Positions 49,720 through 58,990 are shown, counted from the stretch's first letter. The stretch: DNA of 64,000 bases from UBA1479 sp002706405 (GCA_963972255.1 CAXATO010000004.1:196257-260256); one strand, 5' to 3'. Numbers and translations: made by a program. The notes: generated by a model not told the origin, from the letters alone.

Positions 49720-51018
49720 ATGGCATCTCAGAACCGACGCGCCGAACTGAACAAGACATCGGCGGCCGAGGCATCAGAAGCCCTTCTGCGGCGGCTTCAG
49801 GCGATGCGTGCCGAAACCCTGGCCCTGGCCGAGGGACTGTCCGATGCCGACGCCACCGCCCAATCCATGGCCGACGCCAGCCCCGCCAAATGGCATCTCG
49901 GCCATACCAGCTGGTTCTTCGAAGCCCTTGTCCTGGAACCCGGTCACCCCGGCTATCGGCTGTTCGACGACCGCTTCGCCTATCTGTTCAATTCCTATTA
50001 CGACAGCGTCGGCCCGCGCCAGCCGCGCCCCCAGCGCGGCCTGCTGACCCGCCCCCCCCTGGCCGACGTGATCGCCTATCGCCATCATGTGGACGCGGGC
50101 CTGGCCGATCTTATGAGCCAGGGCGGCGCCGACGAAGACCTGCTGAGCATCATCGAATTGGGGCTGCATCACGAACAGCAGCATCAGGAACTTCTGCTGA
50201 CCGATATTCTTCACCTGTTCGCGCAGAACCCCTTGAAGCCCGCCTATCGCCCGGCGGAGCCGCTGGCCACGGGCGGCGGCGCGCCGGACCTGCGCTGGAT
50301 CGCTTTCGACGGCGGCATCCTGCCCGTGGGCGCCGACCGGGACGGCGGCGACTTCGCGTTCGACTGCGAAACGCCCCGCCACGACGCCCTGGTGCAGCCG
50401 TTCCGCCTGGCCTCGCGTCCGGTGACCAACGGCGAATGGATGGCGTTCATGGCCGACGGCGGCTATGCCGATCCCCTGTTGTGGCTGTCCGACGGCTGGG
50501 CCACGGTCCAGGCCGAGGGCTGGGTCGCCCCGTCCTATTGGGAAGACCGCGACGGCGACTGGTGGACCATGACCCTGAAGGGCCCGCAGCCCGTGGACGC
50601 GGACGCCCCCGTGACCCACGTCAGCCTGTACGAGGCCGATGCCTTCGCCCGCTGGGCCGGCAAGCGCCTGCCGACGGAATTCGAATGGGAAACGGCGGCG
50701 GGCTCCTTGCCCGTATCCGGTAATTTCGCCGGCTCGGGCCGCCTGCGCCCGGCACCGGCACAGAACGACGACGGACTGCAGCAGATGTTCGGCGACGTCT
50801 GGGAATGGACGGCCAGCGCCTATGCCCCCTATCCCGGCTTTGCCGCGACGGATGGGGCCGGCGGCGAATACAACGGCAAGTTCATGTCGGGGCAGAACGT
50901 GTTGCGCGGCGGGTCCTGCGCCACGCCGGACGGACATGTCCGCGCGACCTACCGCAATTTCTTTTATCCGCATCAGCGCTGGCAGTTCACCGGTCTGCGC
51001 CTTGCAGAGGATGGGTGA
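49720..51018 (+). CDS. egtB: Ergothioneine biosynthesis sulfoxide synthase EgtB
   Basis: Non-heme iron enzyme that joins trimethylhistidine (hercynine) to a thiol donor through an oxygen-dependent C-S bond. The 432-residue protein has the N-terminal DinB-like domain with iron-site histidines in HLGHTSWFFE (near 59-62) and the LHHEQQHQELLLTDIL helix, then a formylglycine-generating-enzyme-like domain from about residue 190 ending GLRLAEDG. The thiol donor (gamma-glutamylcysteine or cysteine) is not fixed by what I can see. egtD follows at once. Confidence 0.95.
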   Translation: MASQNRRAELNKTSAAEASEALLRRLQAMRAETLALAEGLSDADATAQSMADASPAKWHLGHTSWFFEALVLEPGHPGYRLFDDRFAYLFNSYYDSVGPRQPRPQRGLLTRPPLADVIAYRHHVDAGLADLMSQGGADEDLLSIIELGLHHEQQHQELLLTDILHLFAQNPLKPAYRPAEPLATGGGAPDLRWIAFDGGILPVGADRDGGDFAFDCETPRHDALVQPFRLASRPVTNGEWMAFMADGGYADPLLWLSDGWATVQAEGWVAPSYWEDRDGDWWTMTLKGPQPVDADAPVTHVSLYEADAFARWAGKRLPTEFEWETAAGSLPVSGNFAGSGRLRPAPAQNDDGLQQMFGDVWEWTASAYAPYPGFAATDGAGGEYNGKFMSGQNVLRGGSCATPDGHVRATYRNFFYPHQRWQFTGLRLAEDG

Positions 51019-51025
51019 GACAACG

Positions 51026-51994
51026 ATGGACGCCTTTGCCGACGTTGAAGACACCGGCCTGGACGATGACGCCCGGGACGCCTTTCACCGCGACGTCGTC
51101 GCGGGACTGTCCGCGGCGCCCAAGACGCTGCCCTGCAAATGGCTCTACGACGTGCGCGGCTCGGCCCTGTTCGAGGAAATCACCCATCTGGATGAATACT
51201 ATCCGACCCGCACGGAGCTGGCCCTGCTGGCCGACATCGCGGGCGATCTGGGGGCGGCCCTGCCGGCCCGGGCCTGGGTCGTGGAATTCGGATCGGGATC
51301 GAGCCGCAAGTCGGATTTGTTCCTCAACGCGCTGACCGATCTCCGCGGCTACGTGCCCATCGACGTCGCCGGCGATTTTCTGGAGGCCGCCGCCGCCGCC
51401 CTGGCCGACCGCCTGCCGCATCTGCACGTCGTCCCCGTGGTCGGCGACTTCACGGCGGAAATCCCGCTGCCGCCCATGCTCGACGATGCCCCCACGGTCG
51501 GCTTCTTTCCGGGCTCCACCATCGGCAATTTCGAGCCGGCCCAGGCGGCCCGCTTCCTGGCCCGCGCCCGACGCATGTTGGGCGACAACGCCCATATGGT
51601 GGTCGGCGTCGACCTGAAGAAGGATCTGGGCGTGCTGCTGCCCGCCTATGACGACGCCAAAGGCGTGACGGCGGACTTCAACCTGAACCTTCTGGACCGC
51701 ATCAATCGCGAGCTGGGCGGCGGCTTCGACCGCGACCGCTTCGCCCATCGTGTGCGCTACGACGACGACGAAGGCCGGGTCGAGATGCATCTGGAAAGCA
51801 CGGTCGATCAGACGGTGCGGATCGACGGCCATGCCTTCGACTTCCGCGCCGGCGAGACCATCCATACGGAAAATTCCTACAAGTACGCGGTCGACGATTT
51901 CCACCGCGTCGCCGGCGGCGCCGGCTGGCAGGCCGCGCGTCATTGGACCGACGCGGACGATCTGTTCTCCATCCATCTGCTTGCCGCCGCCTGA
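51026..51994 (+). CDS. egtD: L-histidine N-alpha-methyltransferase EgtD
   Basis: SAM-dependent enzyme that trimethylates histidine to hercynine, the first ergothioneine step. The 322 residues show LPCKWLYDVRGSALFEEIT, the SAM-binding FGSGSSRKSD, the TVGFFPGSTIGNF block, and the C-terminal ENSYKYAVDDF substrate region. Two in-frame ATGs exist (51011, overlapping egtB by eight bases, and 51026); the second has GGTGAG at a better distance. No egtA, egtC or egtE is near, so the pathway may use a two-gene proteobacterial form with a general lyase. Confidence 0.95.
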   Translation: MDAFADVEDTGLDDDARDAFHRDVVAGLSAAPKTLPCKWLYDVRGSALFEEITHLDEYYPTRTELALLADIAGDLGAALPARAWVVEFGSGSSRKSDLFLNALTDLRGYVPIDVAGDFLEAAAAALADRLPHLHVVPVVGDFTAEIPLPPMLDDAPTVGFFPGSTIGNFEPAQAARFLARARRMLGDNAHMVVGVDLKKDLGVLLPAYDDAKGVTADFNLNLLDRINRELGGGFDRDRFAHRVRYDDDEGRVEMHLESTVDQTVRIDGHAFDFRAGETIHTENSYKYAVDDFHRVAGGAGWQAARHWTDADDLFSIHLLAAA

Positions 51995-52052
51995 AACTTG
52001 CGCCATGCTTCGCGGTGCGGGGCGTCTCAAGGACGTCCAAGGAAGCGTTGTC

Positions 52053-52595
52053 ATGAGACGTGCAGGCATCGGCATTCTGGCATTGGTCTGCGGCCTGACC
52101 CTGGGTTCGGTGGCGCGCGCCTGCGGGCCCGAGGTCGTCATCCGCTTTATCGATTCAAGCCCCGACCTGTTCATCATCGAGAACAAGAGCCAGGAACCCT
52201 GGACCCTGCTGAGCTTGGAATTCCGCGCGGCGAATTCCGCCGGGCGCGTGGTGTTCGACACCGACTTCGGCGGTGCCGGCGCGTCGGAGCCGCAGCAGTT
52301 CGAAATCGTCGAGGGTGAGGTCGGCCTGATGCAGCCCCCCGTGGTCGCCGACGGGGCGGAGGAACTGACCCTGCACTTCACCAGTTTCCAGGCGGGCCGC
52401 AGCTTCGTGTTCACCATCGACCTGGACGACCGCCTGGAAAATTCCGCCGAGGGTCAGGCCTATGTAACGGGCGAGGAAATCGCGGGCGCCGAGGTCACGG
52501 GCCTGCTCACCCACCCCAGGATCGGCGAAGGCAACGCCCGCGGCACCTTCGGCACCGACGGCAAGGCGCATCTGCGGGGCGCCGCCTGCGTCTAG
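52053..52595 (+). CDS. Secreted aggregation-factor-core-like protein
   Basis: Secreted protein of 180 residues with signal peptide about 1-22 (ending VARA) and Cys at the new N-terminal region (ACGPE). The mature part resembles small alphaproteobacterial proteins annotated aggregation factor core: VVIRFIDSSPDLFIIENKS, GRVVFDTDFGGAGAS, FTIDLDDRLEN and EIAGAEV. A C-terminal Cys (RGAACV) could pair with the first. The role is unknown. AAGGAAG precedes the ATG. It lies 58 bp after egtD on the same strand, though a link with ergothioneine is not implied. Confidence 0.6.
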   Translation: MRRAGIGILALVCGLTLGSVARACGPEVVIRFIDSSPDLFIIENKSQEPWTLLSLEFRAANSAGRVVFDTDFGGAGASEPQQFEIVEGEVGLMQPPVVADGAEELTLHFTSFQAGRSFVFTIDLDDRLENSAEGQAYVTGEEIAGAEVTGLLTHPRIGEGNARGTFGTDGKAHLRGAACV

Positions 52596-52623
52596 CCGCC
52601 AAGCCGAGCGGCTTGGCCGCGCG

Positions 52624-53526
52624 TTAGCGCAGAAACGCCTTCACATGATCGGCGAAGACCGAGGTGATCAGACGCGGCCGAACCCGCGGATGACGCATCA
52701 GGAGCAGGTTCAAGGGCCGGGCGGCATTGGCGACCGGCACCTTGATGAGGCGGTCCCCGTTATAGGTAATGTCGATCTTGGGAAAGACATTGAGCAAGCC
52801 ATACCCCAAACCCGCCCCGACGAGACAGCGCAAGGTCTCGAACGACCGGGCATGGTAGACGATGTTCGGGCGCACCTGTGCCGTCGCGAATAACGACAGG
52901 AAGTAACTGTCGGTGTACGGTAAATCCATGAGGATGAAAGGGTCGTTGGCCAGCTCTTCAAAAAAGATGTTATTGCGGCCGGCCAAGCGGTGGTCGGGCG
53001 GCAACACGAACTGCGGCGCACGTTCCGAGATATAGTCGATTTTCACTTCTTGAGGGATCTCAAGATCAAAACCAAGCGCCATTTCGAAGGTGCCGTCCAG
53101 AACGCCGTCGATCAGATCGCTGTGGTTCATTTCGGTGAACGAGACGTGGATCGTCGGATGCAGCTTGCGGAAGCTGCTCAACAGTTCGGCCATGACGATG
53201 GGGCCGAGATTGATAAAGCAGGCGAAGTGAATTTCTCCAGCCAGTTCCGATGACACATTGCGGATGCTGTCGTGGAAACCGTCGACATGACCGAGAAACT
53301 GGCGGACCTCGTCGTAAATACGTTCGCCCGCCGCCGTCAGACGCACACCCTGTGACGGCCGGCGGAGAAAAAGTTGGACGTTCAGGTCGTCCTCGATACG
53401 TGAAATCGCAGTCGAAATGCTGGGCTGGGAAATGTTCAGGAACTCCGCGGCCGCCGTGAGACTGCCGAGCCGCGCGGCGGCGGCGAAATAACGCAGAACT
53501 CTGATCGGAATATCCTGGGGTCCCAT
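52624..53526 (-). CDS. LysR-family transcriptional regulator
   Basis: Probable activator or repressor of the divergent TRAP transporter genes. The 300-residue protein has the N-terminal helix-turn-helix (VLRYFAAAARLGSLTAAAEFLNISQPSISTAISRIE, in two parts) and a periplasmic-binding-fold effector domain from about residue 90. The start at 53526 gives the canonical family length; the frame continues 49 codons further. Gene divergence and the dyad in the shared region strongly suggest control of the TAXI-TRAP-nitrilase operon. Ligand unknown, plausibly the transported compound. Confidence 0.92.
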   Translation of the reverse strand: MGPQDIPIRVLRYFAAAARLGSLTAAAEFLNISQPSISTAISRIEDDLNVQLFLRRPSQGVRLTAAGERIYDEVRQFLGHVDGFHDSIRNVSSELAGEIHFACFINLGPIVMAELLSSFRKLHPTIHVSFTEMNHSDLIDGVLDGTFEMALGFDLEIPQEVKIDYISERAPQFVLPPDHRLAGRNNIFFEELANDPFILMDLPYTDSYFLSLFATAQVRPNIVYHARSFETLRCLVGAGLGYGLLNVFPKIDITYNGDRLIKVPVANAARPLNLLLMRHPRVRPRLITSVFADHVKAFLR

Positions 53527-53620
53527 GGGCAACATCCATTCATCGGATTTATTTATGAAGTTACTATAAAAAAAATTCTTTTCATAATAATGGGGGCGGG
53601 AGAGGCTCAGATTACAAGCC

Positions 53621-53641
53621 TGGCAAACAGGCGCTTTGCCA
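53621..53641. promoter_or_regulatory. Candidate LysR operator
   Basis: A perfect dyad TGGCAAA-N7-TTTGCCA lies midway between the divergent LysR and TAXI gene starts, with a further half-site-like AAGTTGCC directly after it. The spacing suits a LysR-type regulator dimer. It is an A-N11-T rather than the classical T-N11-A centre, so the assignment is inferred from position. Confidence 0.5.
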
Positions 53642-53719
53642 AGTTGCCCATACCGCCGGCAGCTTGGTGACAAGATACCGACAACACTTCACATGCTCAT
53701 CTGACAGGGGGCTACTCTT

Positions 53720-54736
53720 ATGAAGATCACCACAACAATCGGCGCGGCACTGATCGCCGCGGGACTTTTCGCCGGTGCGGCCCAGGCCGAGCCGACCAAG
53801 GTCGAAGTTCTCGTATCGCCGTCCGGTTCCGGCCCTTACCTGGCCTGGGCCACCATGCAGAACTATGCGCCCAACTTCTCTAAAACGCTTCTGCCGGTCG
53901 CCGTCGAAACCCCGGGCTTCACCTACAACGTCCGCTTCATGGCCCAAACGCCGGACAAGTGGAAAAACACCGTCTTTGGGTCTGGCGAGGTCGTCGAATG
54001 GGCCGCCCGTGAGGGTGTTAAACCGTTCTTCCCCAAACCTCTGGACGTGGCTGCTGACTTTCGCGTCCTCGGCGTTATGAGTCAGACCAGCAACCTGTTC
54101 GTCACCTTGGACAAATCCATCAAGGCGCCGAGTGATTTCAGCGGCAAGCGGGTCGCCGTCGGCCTATTGACCCAGAACGAGTGGGGCATGCACCAGCGCA
54201 TGATGCTGGACGCCTGGGGCATTACGAAAACCCTCAAGTCCTTCGACGCCCTGGGTCCGGGTCAGAATATCGACGCCCTGCTCGACGGACGGGCGGATGT
54301 CGGCACTCTCGTCGTCCATTCATCGCTCAATTTTGCCTACAACCTGGAACCCGGCCCGTTCAAGAAACTGGAAAGCGCCCGCCGCCCCTGGTTCTATGTC
54401 GATGTTCCGGAATCCACGATCACCGACTACGTGAAGAAAACGGGGGCCCCCTTCATGGTCCGCAAGATCAAAGCCGGCACATTCAGCAATCAGCCGACCG
54501 ACATCACCACCTTCGGCAACCACATGATGCTGTCGGCCCATAAGTCCTTCCCCGAGGAACTGGCCTACGAGCTGACCCGCATGTGGCTGAAGATGGGGCC
54601 GGAAGTCGGCAAGTACAGCGCCATCGCGCAGATCTGGACCCCGGAAACCGTCGGCGCCCTCGCCAAGATCGCGCCGGATCGTCTGCATCCGGGTGCCCGG
54701 CGCGCCTATGTCGAGGCCGGCATTCTGGAGAAATAG
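53720..54736 (+). CDS. TAXI-family TRAP transporter substrate-binding protein
   Basis: Periplasmic binding protein of the TAXI class. The 338 residues begin with a signal peptide (about 1-23, ending AAQAE) and show the binding-fold sequences SPSGSGPYLAWATMQNYA, DKSIKAPSDFSGKRVAVGL and the ligand-site area GPGQNIDALLDGRADVGTLV. TAXI substrates are mostly unknown, with glutamate and other carboxylates reported for a few. GGGGG stands before the ATG. It is followed by a strong hairpin and then the fused permease gene, and diverges from a LysR gene. Confidence 0.9.
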   Translation: MKITTTIGAALIAAGLFAGAAQAEPTKVEVLVSPSGSGPYLAWATMQNYAPNFSKTLLPVAVETPGFTYNVRFMAQTPDKWKNTVFGSGEVVEWAAREGVKPFFPKPLDVAADFRVLGVMSQTSNLFVTLDKSIKAPSDFSGKRVAVGLLTQNEWGMHQRMMLDAWGITKTLKSFDALGPGQNIDALLDGRADVGTLVVHSSLNFAYNLEPGPFKKLESARRPWFYVDVPESTITDYVKKTGAPFMVRKIKAGTFSNQPTDITTFGNHMMLSAHKSFPEELAYELTRMWLKMGPEVGKYSAIAQIWTPETVGALAKIAPDRLHPGARRAYVEAGILEK

Positions 54737-54752
54737 CACGCATCGGACCGGC

Positions 54753-54784
54753 GCGGCAGCGCGGGACATTTGCCCCGCTGCCGC
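54753..54784 (+). terminator. Strong hairpin between TAXI and permease genes
   Basis: A 12-bp stem (GCGGCAGCG/CGCTGCCGC plus GGG/CCC, one bulged C) with loop ACATTTG, 16 bases after the binding-protein stop. No T-run follows, so it probably stabilises the binding-protein message and lowers permease expression, like the hairpin in the ABC operon at 25.2 kb. Confidence 0.6.
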
Positions 54785-54887
54785 GTCCGGACCCCGGGCC
54801 ATACCTGCGCCCGGCAGCTTGATATAGTCAGACCAGCCAACCCCACCGGGGTCCGATTCAACCGCGTCGAAGGACTGGAGGCCACCC

Positions 54888-56819
54888 GTGACCTTCTCAG
54901 ATCGCCTTTCCCGTATGTGTGACCGCGCCGTTCTGCCCGTCGGCCTCGCCCTCGTGCTCTACCAATCCATCATGGTGTGGTACAGCCTGCACGGCGCGTT
55001 ACTTCATTATCTCACGCATTTGTCCCTGGTCCTGGTTGTCGCCGCGTTGATGGTCGGGGCATCCGCCGTCACCCGCACCACACCACTGGCCCGGACCATA
55101 ACCCTGGCCTGCGCGGTTTGCGGCCTGATCGCGGCCGCCGCCTGCGGCTTGTTCTTTTATGCCCAAGCGGAAAACCTTGAGATCATTCAACCGTTCATCG
55201 ACACCCAGACCATGACCATGGGCGTGCTGCTTGTCGTTACAGTCTTGATCGTGACCTGGCAGATCTGGGGCGTCGGGCTGGCGTTGATCTGCGCCTCGGC
55301 GACACTCTATTTCGCCTTCGGCCATCTTTTGCCGGGCGTGTTCGCCATTTCCCCACAGCCGACCAACGTAATTGTCAGCTTCCTTGCGGGGATCGGCGGC
55401 CCACGTGGCGTTCTAAGCTATGCACCGCTTTCGGCGGACGTAATCTTCCTGCTGCTGGTCTACGGCGGCCTGATGCACGGCTGCCGGGTGATCGACATGT
55501 TCGGTGAAATCGGCGGCGCCATCGGCAACCTGTTCCGGGGCGGCGTCGCCTATTCCGCCATCGCCGCCTCGACCTTGATCGGCATGGTCACCGGCCAGGC
55601 GGTCAGCAATATCGCCTTGTCGGGAATCATGACGATCCCTTCCATGACGCGGAACGGCTTCACCCGCGAGCAGGCGGGTGCCGTCGAAGTCCTGGCCTCG
55701 ACCGGCAGTCAGCTGCTGCCGCCGATCATGGGCCTGGGCGCCTTTCTGATGGCCGTGATCCTGGGCGTGTCCTACATCGAGATCGTTTTCGCGGCCCTGA
55801 TCCCGGGCGTCATGTACATGCTGGCGGTCTGTATTGGGGTCTATGCCCTGATCTGCCGGTCGGAAAGCGTGCCATATGTTCGGGTCACCGTCGATTGGGC
55901 AAAAATCCGCTGGATTGCGCCCTCGTTTATCGTCTCGTTCACCGTCCTGATCGTGCTGCTGTATTTGCGCTATTCGCCGGCCATGGCCGGTTTCTGGGGA
56001 ATGGCCCTGTTGTTGGCTGGCACCGCTCTGCGCCCGGCGGCGCATCGGCCGACGGTGGCTGGGCTGTTCGCCGGCATCCGCGAAGGCATCATGACCGCGG
56101 TTCAATTAGCCCTGGTCCTGGCCGCCATCGGCATGGTCGTACAGACGCTGACGACAACCGGCACCGGCGTGGCCCTGGGGCGCACGGTCAGCATGTTCGC
56201 CGACGGCAATTTATGGACCGGCCTGCTGATCGGGATGCTGGTGTCCCTATTCATCGGCATGGGCCTGCCGACCCCCGCCGCTTATGCCCTGATCGCCATC
56301 GTCGTCGTGCCCGCCCTGATCGACGTCGGCCTGTCGCCACTGAAGGCAAACATGTTCGGGTTCTATTTCGCCATCTTCTCGACCCTGACCCCGCCGGTCG
56401 CCGTCGGCATTCTGACGGCGGCCCGCATTTCCGGCGGCTCGTTTATGGGCACCGCCCTGGAATGCGTGAAACTGGGCGGCGTGTGTTTTGCCGTGCCGTT
56501 CATTTTCGTGATCGTCGGGGGCTTCCTTGATTTCGACAACTTCACCCTGGAAACCGCGTTGGTCTTCGTGCTGTTCGTAACCACCACGGCGATGATGGCG
56601 GGCGCCATCTTCGGCGCCCTGGGCCGACGCCTAAGCGCGGTCGAGCGGGCAATCTTCATTGTCGCAGGCCCCATGACGCTGATCCTTTATCTCATCACCA
56701 GCTGGCTGGCCCTTGGGCTGTTCGGGCCCGCGGTCTTCGCGCTGTGGCTTGGTGCCCGAATAATCCGGAGCAAGCCCGCCGTCGCGTCGGGACCGGCCGG
56801 AGATGGTGGCCTTAAATGA
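54888..56819 (+). CDS. TRAP transporter fused permease (DctQM-type, TAXI class)
   Basis: Inner-membrane permease of 643 residues with small and large TRAP subunits fused, as is normal for TAXI systems. About 16 hydrophobic spans are visible. Markers include the GGLMHGCRVIDMFGEIGGAIGNL area, the GMGLPTPAAYALIAIVVVPAL motif and the FGFYFAIFSTLTPPVAVG block. The start is GTG with GGAG 8 bases before it. It should use a sodium or proton gradient to import the substrate bound by the TAXI protein. The nitrilase gene follows at 46 bp. Confidence 0.92.
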   Translation: MTFSDRLSRMCDRAVLPVGLALVLYQSIMVWYSLHGALLHYLTHLSLVLVVAALMVGASAVTRTTPLARTITLACAVCGLIAAAACGLFFYAQAENLEIIQPFIDTQTMTMGVLLVVTVLIVTWQIWGVGLALICASATLYFAFGHLLPGVFAISPQPTNVIVSFLAGIGGPRGVLSYAPLSADVIFLLLVYGGLMHGCRVIDMFGEIGGAIGNLFRGGVAYSAIAASTLIGMVTGQAVSNIALSGIMTIPSMTRNGFTREQAGAVEVLASTGSQLLPPIMGLGAFLMAVILGVSYIEIVFAALIPGVMYMLAVCIGVYALICRSESVPYVRVTVDWAKIRWIAPSFIVSFTVLIVLLYLRYSPAMAGFWGMALLLAGTALRPAAHRPTVAGLFAGIREGIMTAVQLALVLAAIGMVVQTLTTTGTGVALGRTVSMFADGNLWTGLLIGMLVSLFIGMGLPTPAAYALIAIVVVPALIDVGLSPLKANMFGFYFAIFSTLTPPVAVGILTAARISGGSFMGTALECVKLGGVCFAVPFIFVIVGGFLDFDNFTLETALVFVLFVTTTAMMAGAIFGALGRRLSAVERAIFIVAGPMTLILYLITSWLALGLFGPAVFALWLGARIIRSKPAVASGPAGDGGLK

Positions 56820-56865
56820 TGCTCTTCGTCCTGCCGCCACGAAATCCAAACAGGAGACTCCTAGG

Positions 56866-57936
56866 ATGACCGATTCTCATCAAGTAATCCGCGTCGCCGC
56901 GGCGCATACGGCCTCGCCGCTGCTCGACAAGCGGGCGTGTGTCGAAAAGGCCTGCCGCCTGGTCGGCGAAGCCGCCGGCCAGGGGGCTCAATTCCTGGTC
57001 TTTCCGGAAAGCTTCATTCCCGGCTTTCCCATATGGAACGCCTTGGCGCGCCCCATCGACGGGCATGACTGGTTCGTGCGCATGGCGCGCAATTCCCTGC
57101 GCGTGGACGGGCCCGAGATCAAGACCATCGCCGAGGCGGCGGCCCATCATGGCGTTATGGTTTCGCTTGGGTTCAGTGAACTGTCCCCGGTCAGCGATGG
57201 CGCGCTGTGGAACGCGGCAGTGCTGATCGGCGCCGACGGCCGTCTCCTCAATCACCACCGCAAACTGGTGCCCACGTTTTATGAAAAGCTGACCTGGAAC
57301 CCGGGTGACGCCGCGGGCCTGCGGGTGATCGAAACGCCGATCGGCCGGGTCGGCGGCCTGATCTGCGGCGAGAACGGCAATCCGTTGTCACGCTATATGA
57401 TGATGGCCCAGAACGAAGAACTGCATGCCGCCAATTACCCTCCGCTCTGGCCGTTCAAAAACCCGGTCGGAACCGCACCGTATGATCTGGCGGAAGCGAT
57501 CCGCGTCCGCGCCGCCGCCCATGCCTTTGAAGCCAAGGTGTTCGTCGTCGTCGGCGCCGGTTTCCTGGATGACGCGGGATTCGAGATGCTGGCCATGGGC
57601 GATGCGGAACGGGAAGCCGTGCTGCGCGCCAGCCCGCGGTCGACCTCGATGATCGTCGCCCCGTCCGGCGAAATGCTCGGCACCCCCCTGACAGAGACAG
57701 AGGGCCTGGTCATCGCCGATATCGATCTGAGCAGCCTGTTGGAACTGAAGCAGCATCACGATATGGCCGGATACTACAACCGCATGGATATTTATCAGCT
57801 GCATGTGGACCGGTGCCGGCCCGTCCCGGTCTATTTCAACCAGCCGGACGCCCTGGCGGCCGGCATGGCCGAAGATGAGAACAGGGATGACCGACCGGCC
57901 TTTCACGCGGGCGGGCTGGCGGCGGCCGGCGACTAA
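56866..57936 (+). CDS. Nitrilase-family carbon-nitrogen hydrolase
   Basis: Thiol enzyme that should hydrolyse a nitrile or amide C-N bond. The 356-residue protein has the catalytic Glu in FPESFIPGFP, the Lys in HHRKLVPTFYEKLTW, and the Cys in GLICGENGNPLSRYM, completing the E-K-C triad; the C-x-E-N-x-N-P form is that of true nitrilases (branch 1), where Trp usually stands at the x position and Gly is found here. CAGGAGA lies before the ATG at 56866. It follows the TAXI-TRAP permease and is probably cotranscribed, so its substrate may be the imported one. Confidence 0.88.
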   Translation: MTDSHQVIRVAAAHTASPLLDKRACVEKACRLVGEAAGQGAQFLVFPESFIPGFPIWNALARPIDGHDWFVRMARNSLRVDGPEIKTIAEAAAHHGVMVSLGFSELSPVSDGALWNAAVLIGADGRLLNHHRKLVPTFYEKLTWNPGDAAGLRVIETPIGRVGGLICGENGNPLSRYMMMAQNEELHAANYPPLWPFKNPVGTAPYDLAEAIRVRAAAHAFEAKVFVVVGAGFLDDAGFEMLAMGDAEREAVLRASPRSTSMIVAPSGEMLGTPLTETEGLVIADIDLSSLLELKQHHDMAGYYNRMDIYQLHVDRCRPVPVYFNQPDALAAGMAEDENRDDRPAFHAGGLAAAGD

Positions 57937-57944
57937 GTTTTTCT

Positions 57945-58958
57945 CTAGGTCAGCTTGACCAGCTGCTTGCCCAGGTTCTTGCCCTGCAGCATGCCGATGA
58001 AGGCTTCCGGCGCGGCGGCGATGCCTTGGGCGATGGTCTCGCGGTAGGCCATGCGGCCGTCGGCGACCATGGCTTCCAGTTCCGCCCGCGCCTGGGGCCA
58101 GATGGCCTTATGGGCGTTGAGCACGAAGCCCTCCATCTTCAGCGACTTGTCAAAGAACAGGTGCATGTTCTTGTTGCCGTAGGGCGCGCCCGTTTCGTTG
58201 TAGCGCGCGAGCACGCCGCAGACGGGAATGCGGGCCAGGCGGTTGCACTGGCCCATGACGGTTTCCAGAATTTCGCCGCCCACGTTGTCGAAATAGACGT
58301 CGACGCCGTCGGGCGCGGCCGTCTTCAACTGGCCCGCAAGGTCCGGGGCCTTGTAGTCGATGCAGGCGTCGAAGCCGAATTCATCGACCACCAGCTTGCA
58401 TTTGTCCGGCCCGCCGGCGATGCCGACGGCGCGGCACCCCATGTCCTTGGCCAGTTGGCCGACACAGCTGCCGACCGATCCGGCGGCGGCGGAGACGACG
58501 ACCGTCTCCCCCGCCTTGGGCTGGCCCGTGATCTTGAGCCCGACCCAGGCGGTGACCCCCGTCGACCCGCAGACGCCGAGATAGGCCGAGAGCGGCACGC
58601 CCGGCTTGGGCGTGACGACGAAGTCCAAATCCGATCCGTCCGACACCACATGGGTCTGCCAGCCGAGCCGCCCGACCACGTGGGCGCCGATGGGGAAATC
58701 CGGATTGTTCGTTGCGATCACCTCACCCAACACGCGCCCGACCATCAGGTCGCCGGGCTTCAGCACGTTGGGGCTGTAGGTCCAGCCGCCGCCCATCAGC
58801 ATGCGCTGATAGGGATCGAGGGAGAGATACAGATTGCGCAACAGGAATTGTCCCGCCCCCGGTTCGGGCAGGGGGGCTTCCTCCAGGCGGAAGTTGCCCG
58901 GCACGGGCAGGCCCTCGGGCGTGGCGTTGAACAGCACCCGGGTATTGGTCTCGGTCAT
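57945..58958 (-). CDS. Zinc-independent MDR-family NADP-dependent reductase
   Basis: NADPH-dependent reductase of the medium-chain family similar to CurA/leukotriene B4 12-hydroxydehydrogenase enzymes. The 337 residues have the N-terminal LDPYQRMLMGGGWTY, the nucleotide loop VSAAAGSVGSCVGQLAK (AAxGxxG motif), and YFDNVGGEILETV. No structural or catalytic zinc Cys pattern is present. It probably reduces activated double bonds of enones. It is the last gene of a five-gene minus-strand run and begins 32 bp after the MetE-like gene. Confidence 0.88.
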   Translation of the reverse strand: MTETNTRVLFNATPEGLPVPGNFRLEEAPLPEPGAGQFLLRNLYLSLDPYQRMLMGGGWTYSPNVLKPGDLMVGRVLGEVIATNNPDFPIGAHVVGRLGWQTHVVSDGSDLDFVVTPKPGVPLSAYLGVCGSTGVTAWVGLKITGQPKAGETVVVSAAAGSVGSCVGQLAKDMGCRAVGIAGGPDKCKLVVDEFGFDACIDYKAPDLAGQLKTAAPDGVDVYFDNVGGEILETVMGQCNRLARIPVCGVLARYNETGAPYGNKNMHLFFDKSLKMEGFVLNAHKAIWPQARAELEAMVADGRMAYRETIAQGIAAAPEAFIGMLQGKNLGKQLVKLT

Positions 58959-58990
58959 GGGTCGGCTTTCTTTTGCTCTCTTCGCGTTTC

